DNA of 64,000 nucleotides, from NCBI GenBank assembly GCA_958510825.1, contig OY294049.1, forward strand, positions 2,046,001 through 2,110,000. The letters run 5' to 3'. Each line of letters opens with the position of its first letter. The stretch's first letter is position 1. Positions 1-12,400 of this stretch are shown piece by piece. The notes beneath the pieces are model-generated. The model saw only the letters and a program-made list of their open reading frames with translations. It was not told the DNA's origin and searched no databases. Position numbers and translations under genes: made by a program. The stretch is from Brachypterus glaber (lineage: Eukaryota; Arthropoda; Insecta; Coleoptera; Kateretidae).

Positions 1-2334
1 CGCGGCAGTAAAATAATATTTTTACTTAAATAAATAATATAAAAACTAACTTGTAGTATGGAGAACCACAATCGCACTATTGTGAACTACAACTAATAAT
101 TATTTTTTTATTGATGATAATACTATTTTTAATTTATCTTTAGAATTATTTATTCTTAACTGTTGATTAATTTTCAAACAAAATTTTCAGACTCTCCTGA
201 ACTTTGGGACAAAAAGTTTTGTTTAATAAAGTTTGACTACATAAAAAATATGGTAAAATTTATTAAAATTAATCCAGATATGCGTGGCATAGAATAGCAC
301 TTCTTTACGCAATTTTTTCAACTGTATGATATATTTTTACACATTGATAGATTTTAGTTTCAATTTGCGTAAGGATTTTTTTCTCTTAATTCCACAGTAA
401 CTGTTAAGAAGATTTTGTATTTAGTTAAATTAATTATATCGTGCAATTTTATCAAAAAAATTTAGTAACTGTGGAGATAAAATATTTCGATTTTTTTTTT
501 CGGCCAGTGATTATGTTTGTAATTGGACGCTTATTCTTTGTACTTTAATTATATTATAAACGAATACCCTTTCAAACTGTATTATACATTTTTTAATCAT
601 TTATTAGTTTTTTTTATTATTTAATATTTCTGTTCGTATCTATGAAATATTCGGAATATGGCGAGGTTTGAGTAGAAAAATAAAACTGCAAAATTCAAGA
701 AGTCAATTTACATTTTTGTTTAATAAATGGACTATCTCTAGATTCAAATTGTAAATATGTTTGTAGATATTTCAAAATTATTTCGAACCGCAATGCTAAA
801 AAAAATGTATAATATCGATATTTGGATAGTATTAAAATTTGTAATTTTGCCAAAAACTTGTGTAATTTAGATTTTTATTTTTAGAAGCGGTTGATTTTAT
901 ATTGAAATATCTATTTTTCGTACATTACACCTAAATTTGCCTATAGATTTATTTAGTTAAGGTCAATAATTTTCGACTTCATTTTTCCCAAAAGAAGTAG
1001 AAAATACTTTATCTATCAACCTTTATTATTGTCCAAATTTTGGCTACTAAAGAACAAAAAGTTGTATTTGGGTTTAAAAATTTCTCAACTTTCAACTTTT
1101 TTTGTTCTACAGATTCTTTCCGAATTTTTGGTAAAGGTTTAAGATTTAGAAGTACATAAAAAAAAACAAGAAAAAAATATTGCAGTCAGTATTTACTAGT
1201 TTTTAAAGATTACTGTCATTTTAAATATTTTCGCGGTAAAAACATTTCTTCATAAAATTAGACCTACTTTTCGTTGGCAAAGTTTGTAAACGGGCTAATA
1301 AATCACCCTGTTAACAGAATTTTTCATCAATCTTAAGAATGCATTAGGAAATTATATTTTAAATTTATTTAGTATAAATCTTAATGCCTTATGCGAATTT
1401 TGGGAAGTCTATAATAAGGTCGAAAATTAAAGTCCATTTAAACATATAGCAGCAAAACAGGTTAAATTGACTCACCTTTAAAGCTCAGTTGGTGCAACTG
1501 ACACTCCCAGACTTCCTTGTGTTCAGCGCTAGTCATGTAAGACGGTACGTTAAGGATCGCAGGACAAAATTGCGCTGTTTGCCGGGCAGTTCTGGGATTT
1601 GGCCCGATGTAAATAAATAAGACAGGTTAAATGACATGGCCTTGTTGATTATTAGGATTTTTAAATTTATTTATTTAACATGAGGCAAATATTGATTCTT
1701 TGGGATTGTTTTTTCTAAATGAAGTTTTAGTATTTATTTTTTTGTCTGTTTAGCAATATTATGTTTAAAAGGTCAGAATATTATCCCTCTGTTCCAATTT
1801 TAACTCTTAATAGGTAAAAATGCAATATTATTATAATAATTGTATAATAATAATCCGTATAGATTTTTATAACTGGTAGCACATTGCTATGACAATAACT
1901 GCAATCAAACATCAAAAGTTATGGGCAAAAAAATGCCATTTGTCGGAAGAAAAGCCTGTTCATTTTCATTATTAGTCATAATTGTTATTTATCTTTTTAT
2001 TAGTAAATAATTTTAGTATGTTGATGTAAAAATTTTACATATAGGAGGGCTTAGATAAAGGTGCTGAGCGCCGAGGTTAACTAAAGCCGTCTGTATGAAA
2101 CATTCAACTGAAATATACTATTTTATTCATAATCACATTTTTTAACAAATATACGAATGTTGTTTCCTATTTTATTGCTGAAATTAACTTTCTGTGTTGG
2201 AAAATGCTTATTTCCCGACTAAGGCATAGGATATTTTAAGTAGGAACCCTAAATATAATGACAACTTCACAATTTTGTGTTAAGTTTAATGGCATTTTAT
2301 TCAGAGACCCTGTGTTTAAGGACTTTTTACTGGG
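1..2334. other. AT-rich intergenic DNA, no gene found
   Basis: No open frame with family resemblance. At about 1480-1620 there is a stretch with a tRNA D-arm-like AGCTCAGTTGGT and a short downstream TAAATAAATAA tail, possibly an old tRNA-derived SINE fragment, but no clear B box. The rest is A/T-rich sequence without recognisable structure. Confidence 0.5.
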
Positions 2335-2828
2335 CGACGCACTATGGGGTATTTTAGCCAAAAAGTTGAACTTAATTATTTTGTGATATTTTTTGTTTTA
2401 ACAAACCTGAGAATAATGATAAAAATGTTAAAAAAAAATCTAGTCCCACCACCAGGGGTAGGGACACCCCATTTTTAATTGTTCATATTTTTTTTGTAGA
2501 TCGTGTTAGTTGGACTCGCTAAAACTAAATTTATTATCTAAAAGATACTAGCCACGCCCATAAAGCGGTCAAAGTATTTAATTTGTTTATTTTTTGTTAA
2601 TCACAATCCATAACGAAAATCACCACCAATCGTGACAAGTTATTTTCTTTTATCTTAAAAAACAGCAAAATAAATCTCTAAAATGCACGGCTTTCAAGAC
2701 GTATGGACTTCGAATGATTGTGTATTGTCCTCCATCTGTTAGGCTACCCAAGCAACAATCCTTTCCTAGAAAATCCCAATTTCAAAAATGGAATAAAGTT
2801 TATGCGTCAAATACCCCATAGTGCGACG
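2335..2828. mobile_element. MITE with inverted ends CGCACTATGGGGTATTT
   Basis: Terminal inverted repeat at 2335-2355 matches the reverse complement of 2809-2828 with one mismatch in 20. Non-coding interior of about 0.5 kb, no transposase. Confidence 0.6.
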
Positions 2829-3529
2829 GGGGGATCCGAGCTTATATTTGCCTTTATTAGGTGACATTTCAGAACTCAATTTTGCCTTTATTAGGCGACG
2901 TTTTCTCTTCAAACATCCTATAGACCAAGGAAAGGAATTTGAAATTTTCCAACTGCAGCCAGTATTTCGCCTTTTAACGCCCGGTTTATCAATGTACAGT
3001 TAAGATTTATCTAACAGATAAAGTCTCAGTTAAGAGCAAATTTTGGATTTTGGTTGGAGTTGCTATTGTTATTACGTGACAGTTAAATTTAGCTGCACTT
3101 TGATAAACCCAGCCTAAAAGCTGGAAAATGACTAAATGATTATGATCGTAAAATATTATACCTACTTTATTTAAATGTGGAGGCGGTTTCTTTATATATT
3201 TTTATTTTGTTTCCCCTTGACTGTACAATCTGACTTGCAGAATATTGTTTAGCAGATGTGTAGTTTTTTGGTTTGCTTTATTTTATAAAAAAAATTAGTT
3301 TTCTTATAATTTATATGCCAGAAGTTTGACTAGTTTTATTTATTCACATTGAAAAACTACATTTATTAGATAGATTATGAATTAAATTATCTCGTGTACC
3401 TACTGTGCTAATTGTATAAATATTCACATATTATTTAGTAAATGTGTAGTTTTGTTTTGTATTTGCTATAAGATTTATGAACTATGAAATACACGTGGTT
3501 ACATCTTACAAAACACCCTTCTTTTTGTA

Positions 3530-4107
3530 CAGTGTCCCTGATCGACTTGACAATACCACCTTTTTTTTTTCGAATTAAGAAAAACTATTTTTGGATTTTG
3601 CCCTGTTTGCTTAAAAACTAATTTTGAAAAATTATAGGTGTCGCCAGATATCAGTGAAAGAGTAAAAATTTTTTAGGTAAACTTACCTTTTCGTAAAAGA
3701 TGAGAAAAAAAGTTATTTAAAAAATATATTTATAATCAAAAATAAGAGCCGCATGCCAAAATTTAATACTTTTACTTCATAAAATTTTTTTATTAAAAAA
3801 ATCAACCACTGGAAACTTGTCAATATTTAAAAAAAAATATATTAAAATTTGACATGCGGCTCTTATTTTTTATTATAAATTTATTATTTTAAATAACTTT
3901 TTTTGTATCTGTTACGGAAAGGTAAGTTTACCTGAAAACTTTTTACTTTTTCACTGATATCTGGCGCCAGCTACAATTTAAAAAAAAATTATTTTGACAA
4001 AAATTAGTTTTTAAGCAAGCAGGGCAAAATCCCAAAACAGATTTTCTTAATTCGAAAAAAAAAGGGTATTTCTGTGGTTTTGTCAAGTCGATCCGGGGAC
4101 ACACTGT
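3530..4107. mobile_element. Fold-back MITE with TA target site, mariner-type ends
   Basis: The element is an almost complete palindrome. The left end CAGTGTCCCTGATCGACTTG is mirrored at the right end (…CAAGTCGATCCGGGGACACACTG), and TA flanks both sides. Arms of about 280 bp carry complementary tracts such as GATATCAGTGAAA. Non-coding. Confidence 0.7.
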
Positions 4108-4677
4108 ATGTTTATATTTTATATTTAGACATTATTTTAATGTAGAAAATAAAAAAAGAGACTTTTTCAAAAGAGATAAACAATAATTTATGTAATAGTA
4201 AGTCTTAAATTAAATATTTTTTATTCAATAAAAAAACATCAATTTTATCATTTTATCAAGTAAGAGACGGGACATTTAAGCCGTGTTTAATCCGTTTGGT
4301 CTTATTTAAAAAAAAATACCAGTGGAAAATGTCCAATTCATCTAAAAACCCAAAAAAAAAACATATATGTTTTCCCTTTAGGTCCCTTTTTGCGTGACCA
4401 AACGCACATCGTCTCCTTATAAACGGTGTTTACGGTCTTTTGGCAGAAAATGAAAGAGGTTATTCTTCATTAAAAAACATGAAAAACCATCAGAGGCACA
4501 TATGTCCGGAATTAAGCCCTTCGAAGATGGAGGGCGATTCTTCATTTAAAACTAAGCAAAAAAGTATTCTTCACTGAAATACCTAAATCTAATATTAAAG
4601 GAGTAATAGCCTTTTAAAAAGTAACATTTTTGGTGGCACAAAATGTTACTTCTCGACGACGCACGGTGATAGTTTAG

Positions 4678-4932
4678 GCTTTTTGGAATGACCACCCAGT
4701 TTTTTTTTGGTTGTTAATACTAGACTGCATTTACCTTCGGTACGGCACTGACAAAGTATTAATGATAATTGATTTTTTTTCTATTGCCAAAGAAAAAGTT
4801 AAAAAACAGAAAAAGTTAAAATCTCCTTGGGAGATTTTTGCTCGAGCAGCTGCGATTTAGGTGACTAGTGATATGTAAAGATGGGGTAGTCTACTATCAA
4901 CTAAAAGAAAATTTGTGTGGTCATTCCAAAAA
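4678..4932. repeat. Inverted-repeat element with GGAATGACCAC ends
   Basis: TTTTGGAATGACCACCCAG at the left is mirrored by GTGTGGTCATTCCAAAA at the right, about 250 bp apart. The interior is A/T-rich and holds a small hairpin around CTCCTTGGGAG. Confidence 0.45.
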
Positions 4933-5129
4933 AAAAACTACTCTTAACAGTGTCTGTTTGTTGCTAGTCGGGCCTTACTTATTAGAGCAAGAATGTTCTA
5001 TCTGAAATCTACAGTCGAATATATCAACTTAAAATTTAATAATTTTCTATTAAATTTCAGACAGAACCCTGTTGCGCTAATTTAACGATATGTAGACCAC
5101 GAATGTATAAATCAACACAGTAAAAAACA

Positions 5130-5430
5130 CTGCTGCTAAAACAATAATACTTTCCCCTAGAAAAAAATTGGGTCCTATTCATAATAGGCTATTATAAAAC
5201 AAAAAATATCGAAAAAGGAAAAAACTATATTTTTATTATTTTTTTTTTCAAATATTATTTTTCTAAATATTACTGTTTTTACCCCCACCCATCCGACTTT
5301 TTAAGAAAAATAATCCGATCCGAAAACTTTGGATAAGAAAATGGTCCAAATTATACAGCTCAAAGTATTCTTTGGTTATCGGAGTAAAAAAATCCCGGCG
5401 GGCAGACCGAACGACATGTAAAATGTCGAA
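5130..5430. repeat. Dispersed repeat (family C), degenerate copy
   Basis: Shares the order 'AATAATACTTTCCCCTA … CCCCACCC … CTTTGGATAA … GTCCAAATT …' with 62915-63190. Non-coding. Related copies lie in several introns. Confidence 0.5.
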
Positions 5431-7375
5431 AGTAAAAATTCTTAAAATTATCTAATTTAACCGTCAGCTTTACCTTTTGGTGGGAAACAGAAAAATAAAC
5501 CACATATTGCTTAGAAAGAGTGATTTTATTATTAACAGTCTTATTTGAAAAGAATTATACAAAAGAGGAATAGCATATTTAAATTATATTTCCTTTTTTT
5601 TATTTATTAATAATACACACACCCTGCTGTCTAAGATTGACTGCAAATATTAATGAAAATCCAGTCAAATACATATAGTTTAAAGCTTTTTAATGTACAA
5701 TTATTACATTCTATCTATATAAAAGAAAAAAAAAATTAAATAATATATAAAAATGAAAAATTCAACGTTGTTAATCATATACAATACTTTGGTCTCGATT
5801 CTTTAAAATCAACTGATAGCGGTTTTAAGGGCCATCCATAATTTACGTTATTTTTGGCAATGTTTGAGCCTCCCCCGGGGATCCCCTTATCTCGAATCTT
5901 AACGCTGACTGACACACCCACTAAATATTATTTAGTGGCATTTAATAATTCCGCCACGCTAAGGACACTAGATTGGTCTAGTTCGTTCCCAATCTAGTAT
6001 CCTTAGGGGTCGTGCACAAATTACGTAAGATTTTGGGGACAGGGGGTTTTCAAAAATCTTACGATTTCTTACAAAGGGGAAGGGAGTCTTGAAAAACCTT
6101 GCGTATGATTTTTACTTCTCCCTGAAATAAACTTTTTTTTGCACGATTTTATCAGGGCCTTGGGAAAAATCTGTTGTTGGGACAGACAGGGATTGTCTTT
6201 TTCAGACCCGGTCGGTAAAAAATGGCCCGTAAAACGGCTTAAAACAAAAAAAAATGGGCTATTGCCGACCTTACTTTCTAGACAGTCTGCCACTGGGTCC
6301 GGGAGAGCAATTCTAAAAAAAATGACAATAGCCCTCTCTTTAAAAATGACAAGAAGGATTACCTAATTTTTAAGTTTAAAGCCCAAATGAATATGCGTTT
6401 TACTTGTTACGGAAGTATTACGTAACGCAAAATTTGGCTATTTTTGTCACACACGACCCACCTTTACACGCTTATCCTGAACAGACATTAAGTTACTTGC
6501 CAACACAGACCAAGTTAATCCTGTTAGTAGGAGTTATACACATTATAAAACCATAAACAGTAAAATCTAAGATGCTCGATCTTGAAAGATAACAGACTTT
6601 AGTCCTTATAATAATAAATATATTTATTGGAAATCCAAAAGGCTATTGACCGAGGTCTTTCTGCCTATATTACAATTCTAGTAAGAATATTTTTATACTT
6701 GAGAATGAAAACATAATGATTCGTATACAAAAAAAAAAGTAAAATATAATTTAAATTAACTGGTGTTGGTTTAGTTCGTGTTCTTCGCTTCTAGTATCGC
6801 CTGCCAGATAGTTTCTCTGGAAATTTTTTTTTTCGAAAATTTATTTCGGGAACAATAAATGGAAGGATTATAGATATATTATTTTCGTTGTTCGAAAAGC
6901 GGGTTGTTAAGTTTTGAATGCGAGTAAGTATAGGAGTGATGTTGGTTTTCTCATACAGGAGAGTATTGGATGGGTTATGGAGTGGGTTATTATTTAGTCC
7001 TTAAAAATCACCATATTCGACTTAATAGTTCTTCATTTGGTTGTTTTCATATTTTATGATGTAGAATCACCCGTTAAAATGTCGGACCCTATTTCAAATA
7101 CACCGTGTATATCCAAGACTCGGGCGTTAACATTTTGGTGACACAACTTATGGATAGCCCCAAGCTACAAAGTCAGTCCAACATATCTATATTTTTCTGT
7201 GGCATCTCTATTCTTCAACATCTCTATTCTGTTATATCTGCTCTGTGATCCCTCCTCTTTTGCAACTCTACCCATATCTGTCATCTGTGATAAATCTCCT
7301 CTTATACATCTCTACCATAGATATGTACTCGATTATAGAGTTGATAATAAAGGTGCTTGGTGCAAAAATTGCCAG
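5431..7375. other. Intergenic DNA with Harbinger-like relics
   Basis: GGGCCATCCATAATTTACG near 5830 and GGGGTCGTGCACAAATTACG near 6006 resemble decayed ends of the Harbinger-type element at 45838-46321. A short hairpin CTAGATTGG…CCAATCTAG lies at about 5960-6005. No gene seen. Confidence 0.4.
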
Positions 7376-8512
7376 ACACATGGTGTTTGCAGTCTTATGT
7401 CACATATTAAAGGAAATGATTCTAAATCAAAAAACAGGAAAAACCACTATAGGAACATAGGTTTGGAAACGAACCCTAAGGGAGTTACAACCCTTTAATA
7501 ATAATTGTAATAAAAATAAGGTTTTTAATTAATAACTCTGATAGAGCGACGAGGTTTTGCGTGTGAACTAACCTTAATAAGGCCCATCTTCGTATGTTAT
7601 TTTCATTAACTTATTTTAACCAGGGGCGTGCGAAACGAGGGTCCTTATCAGTTTTTTGGCCAAAACATTTTTCTGTGTAACTTTTTCGTAATTTTATTAC
7701 TAGAACATAATTACTCAGGTCAAACTACATAAAAAGGTACTCTTGTTGTAATACTGTAGGATTAACCGTTTTCGAGAAAAAATCATTTGAAGGTGAAATT
7801 TCACGTTAAGAGCACAAAAAATGAAATACTAAAATGTTGAAAACCAAAATTTCAGTTATGCTGGGCAAACCTCATTTACAGGTACTTCCAAAAATTAATC
7901 CTAAGGGAGCTATGGTCTCCTAAAAATGCACCATTTTTAAAGAGCCATAGTAGCTTCGAGACCAATTTTTCTACCTGCATGTATAGAAACTTTATTTTCT
8001 CAGTTTTTGATTTATAATCACCCGACATCATTGAAATATTGGGTTTAAAAATTTTAGTATTTAATTTTTAGTCCTTGAAACGTTAAATTGCACCTTCAAA
8101 TTAATTTTTCTCGGAAACGATTATTCCTACAGTATTAAAACTAGAGTACCTTTTTTATGTATTTCGTGCTGAGGAATCATGTTCCAGTAACAAAATTAGA
8201 AAAAAAGTTTCACAGAAAAAAGTTTGGGCCAAAAACTGATAGGGCCCCCCCTTTCGCACGCCCCTGGCTAAAATGGGTACATGAAAATAGCATAAAAAGA
8301 TAGGCCTTATAAAGGTTAGTTCACATGCAAAACCTCGTCGCTCTATTTCAAAGGGTACCAGAGTTATTAAATACCTTATTTTTATTACAATTTTAAGGGG
8401 TCCAAACTCCCTTAGGGTTCGTTTCCAGACCTATGTTCCTAGAGTGGGTTTTCATGTTTTTTGATGTAGAATCATCTCCTTTAATATGTGATATAAGACT
8501 GCAAACAACATG
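7376..8512. mobile_element. 1.1-kb fold-back element (family A)
   Basis: Arms at about 7376-7820 and 8050-8512 are reverse complements, for example ACATAGGTTTGGAAACGAAC near 7456 and its mirror near 8424, and AACCTTAATAAGGCCCATCT near 7569 with its mirror. Outer ends read like GGTGTTTGCAGTCTTATGT. Related or half copies occur at 21050-21895, 26385-26885, 42033-42627 and 44085-44460. No transposase. Confidence 0.7.
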
Positions 8513-8529
8513 TATAAATATATAAAGTT

Positions 8530-8928
8530 AATTTTTTTCCTCCGAGCATTAATAGGTTTTATCAAGGTGGGCATTGAAATCGTACATTTTACGACATAGT
8601 TTGAATTAGTTTGACAGGTAAGAATTAATTTTTAAAGTAAGGTTATTTATTTGTCAAATTCAAAACATATAAAAAAGCAAAAAACACAGTATCCGATTTG
8701 ATTTTTTTTTCTAATTATAAAGCATTATCAAAATAATGTAAATAGTACAATACAAAAAACTAACAAAAAATCCAGTGCTTACTATTTTACCTAGACAGTT
8801 TTTGTCAAAAGCTTAACCCAACTCTTAAAATCACTTGTCAGAATGATATGATGTAGTAAAATTTACGATTTCAATGCTTCCCATTATAAAACCTATTAAT
8901 GCTTTTTAAAAAAATTCGGCAGAGTAGA
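8530..8928. mobile_element. MITE family B, copy 1
   Basis: Inverted ends GCATTAATAGGTTTTAT… and …ATAAAACCTATTAATGC, about 45 bp with mismatches. The second copy at 18765-19240 is in the same orientation within a nest of repeats. Lies directly downstream of the USP34 stop and may overlap its 3' UTR. Confidence 0.65.
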
Positions 8929-9205
8929 TTTGTAAAAGTATTATGCTCTTATACTAGCAAATATGTAAAAAACAAGAGTTATCACAGAGTAGAGATAAAA
9001 TAGAGGAGATATGTGAAAGAGATATAACAGCAGACAAAAAGAGTAAAGATGTTGTACTGCCTACAAATCTCCAAATTAAAGAATACAATTTTCAGATGAA
9101 ATAAAACCAATCCATTTGAAAATTGAAAACAAAAATAACTTATAATTTTTACTTCCCAATGTTGCTGTAAAATTACTATTTTTTTAACAACTGAAAGTTT
9201 TCGAA
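8646..9205 (-). other. USP34: Candidate USP34 3' UTR
   Basis: Downstream of the stop codon on the gene strand. Reading away from the gene, the first canonical AATAAA (revcomp at 8646-8651) lies inside the MITE at 8530-8928. If used, the 3' UTR would be about 0.55 kb and its poly(A) signal transposon-derived. Non-canonical signals nearer the stop cannot be excluded. Confidence 0.3.
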
Positions 9206-9477
9206 TTAAGCATTTTTATCAACAACCGCTATTAGCTCAATTATTGTTTTATCTAACAGTTTTAAATCTTCTAACGGACCGTTAACTAGCTTTGTCTTTT
9301 GCTCCTCGTCTGACGTTGTATTGTGCGATTCTGAATCGCTTTCGCTTTTTTGAGTTGTACTTTTTTTCCTTGATTTTGTTTCGCTCGGAGAGTCCTGTTT
9401 TGATGATGTGCTTGCCTCTTCCGGATTATTTTCGCTTTTTGTGGCTGGTTTTGGCTTCTTTCTCTCTTCTACTTTCT
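9206..9477 (-). CDS. USP34: USP34 terminal coding exon 44 (residues 2949-3038), stop codon
   Basis: Begins with 2 nt after acceptor ttttacAG and ends at TAA (9206-9208). Encodes a low-complexity Lys/Ser/Glu/Thr-rich tail (for example SETKSRKKSTTQKSESDSES) followed by a short hydrophobic end. Charged disordered C-termini are normal for USP34. The phase match and long open frame support it, but the sequence itself is not conserved. Confidence 0.85.
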
Positions 9478-12400
9478 CTGTAAAAATACAAACCTTGATT
9501 AAAAAAAAAACAAGCCGTGAAGATATGGTGAGGCTGAAGCTTAAGCGGTATAACTAACAAAATGTAAAGGTGGAGAAAATGAAGAAAACGCGTCTTGACT
9601 TATAATTTAATCACTTTTACCTTTAAAACAAACTTTTTGGGCATATGTTGGCATAGAATATAAAAAAACTTAGTAAGGATGATTAGAAAATAGATTGATG
9701 GAATAATAAATAAAAAACTTATTATACACCTTTACCTATTTTAATTAATTTTCATCTATCAGTTTTTTGACAATTAGATTTTAAATTTATATAATTTTTT
9801 ATTTATATTTTTAATTTTTACCCTGAAGAAGAAGGGACAATATTACCTTCGAAACGTTGGCACTGTTTATATATATATATATTTTTTGTTTTTTATTAAA
9901 ATGTTCTTAACAGCAAGATTTTTTCATTATAAATAATAAAAAAACTTATTAAAATAACTTTAGTTTTGGGTGCCTTCAATTATTACGCGACACTTTTCTC
10001 TTTTCATGCAAAGGTTTATTTTATTTTTTGGGTAAGTTGGCACAGTAGGTGTGCTTAAACCTAACCACGTAATATAATTTTAATTTAATGCCATTTTAAA
10101 GTTATTTCATACATAAATTTCAGAAATTGCTATTTTCGCCAAAAGTAAAAAGCTAAAGTGGTCTAACTAACATTGTTTTCAACACTCATTATTTCCCAAA
10201 CAAAACCAACTATTGCAACAGTTATGCATGAAATAGTGTAATACTAACTTTATACTATATTATAAAATTATTTTGGGGTGTCCAAGTACTACGTAACACT
10301 TTTTGGGGTATACTTATTGAGCCTGTTTTTTACAAAAAAAAATGGCTTGCAATATGAATAATTGTAGCTAAAAACTCAAAAAGAAAAGTTTTTTTTTCAA
10401 CATTTTTTTTTCAAAAACAATTCTATTTTCACAAAACAAAAAAAAAATATTTTTTAAGTTCAACCCCCAATAACTTTTGTTTTCGGAGGGATTATTTTCA
10501 AAGACAATAGGGATCTTCCCCTCATAGAATTTAATTTTTCCTGAAAATTTCGAGTCGATCGGATAATGCGTTCTGGAGTTATCGTGTCCACAAAACTCGT
10601 GACGTCGGTCCGACAGACGAACATTTTCAGTTTCTTATTTTTTCATGAAACACATTTGTATCCAAGAATTTTTTGTCTAGGATGTTTTTTGGCGATTTTT
10701 GAAAATTCGAAACTACCGTATTTTACTATTCTAGTGCTTACGCGCTGGGAATAGTATAATTACAAAAGCCTACATTTGAAAACTCTAAAATAGTAATCAG
10801 TAGTGCAGAAAATTGCCCCATGAAAAAATCAGGCGTGCGTGCGACCCCTTAACAAAATGTTTTTGCCCATGTGTCTGTATATTTTACCTTTTGCTTCCAA
10901 CTTGTTGATCTCGTTCTTGACCTTTACTTGTAGTTGTTTTAAAGTGGTATTCAGCAATGGAGGAGGTACCGCTTCGGGACTGTTGTAGACCAGCACAAGA
11001 GCCCGCAGATCTCCAGCCAATCGTCTTGCCGTTTTGACCACTTCCAACGAACTTACTTGTTCGCTGATATTTACCACGGTGTTGTCGATCATCGTTAGAG
11101 TTTGTTCCGATAGAACATGTGCGGAAACCTAAACAAATCAAACATATTGCTTTAAATTATTCAAAAAATCCGTAAGATAATATCTTATATCTTATTACAT
11201 ATTATGAAATGCTTGACATTCCATATATATTCGACTCAGAAAGATCTGAACGTCGAGAAATGTGAAAAAAACGATCAAAGATTTTGACTTTTCGGCGAAG
11301 ATTTCAATACATCCGCACTCTTAGTAGCACTAAGTGCCGATGTAAAAAAAATTGGGTCCGTCTGTCTGTCTGTCGGTAAACTCGCTTGGTTCAAACTACA
11401 TTTATAAAAAAGATACCGACAACCGGTTTTTTTAATATTGTTTCTTATCATAATTCGAAGAGCTGATTATATTTTGCGGGTAAGAAGGGGGAAAACGCCG
11501 AGTTTTTTTTTATTATAATTAAGTTAATTATTATTGTATTTTAATAATTTAGTACTTTTATGAAAGATTTTTTTAAATTGCTCAAAAAATGTTATCAACT
11601 AGGTTTCCCTAAAATACATTTTTTCGGGATATTAGCGTTTAACGCAGTAAAATGTTTTTTTAGCATAACTCATTTATAAACCGATTTCAAAAAATTATAT
11701 TTTAAATGAAAGCCCTACAAAAAATTTTATATACAGTTTTTGCTAGAATATAACGTTTTGGAGATACAGACTTTCAAACTTTAATAAATTATGCACCAAG
11801 CAGGTGTATTAGTGGTTGTCTATTCACACAACTTGTTATTTCATAACGTTTCAAATTAGTGCCTGGTGCCGATGTTTTTACAAGGTGCTTGCAACTGTTC
11901 TGCTGATTTTTTTTTTCAAGTTTTGTTTGTCAAAAATATGATTAGTGTATTTTTTATAGTAGCAGTCACAAAAAAAAAATAGATTTTTTATAAATTGTAA
12001 TTTGATTAATTTTTTGACAAACATGCCAAGAAAAATTGTAAGTTGTACATTTTTTTACACAGACTATTTGAGATAGTAAAAAAATGTATTCTTAAAATTG
12101 TAGTTCCGATTCGGCTCAGTGACCGGAGCCCGTTTAAATACCGATTTTTTTTTGAAGTTTTGTTTGTCAAAAATATGATTAGTGTAATTTTTATAGTTAC
12201 AGTCACAAAAAAATAGTTATTTATGGTACTAGTGGGTTGCCCATGAGAAAATTAACCTGCGAGGCGTCAGCCAAGCAGGTTAATTTTCGAGCCATACAAT
12301 GTTTTATCCAATAAATAGCTTAGGAATTCATATTTTTATTAAAAATTTTAATGACATTTACAGAAAATAATTTGACAAGTGACAGTTGAGTGGGTAAAAA

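Noticed and set aside
9820..9870. Hammerhead-like CTGAAGA…CCTTCGAAACGTT motif
   Set aside because: The two cores and a 5-bp stem II are present, but stem I can form only about 2 bp and stem III has no loop, so I do not call it a ribozyme. It may be a decayed relative.
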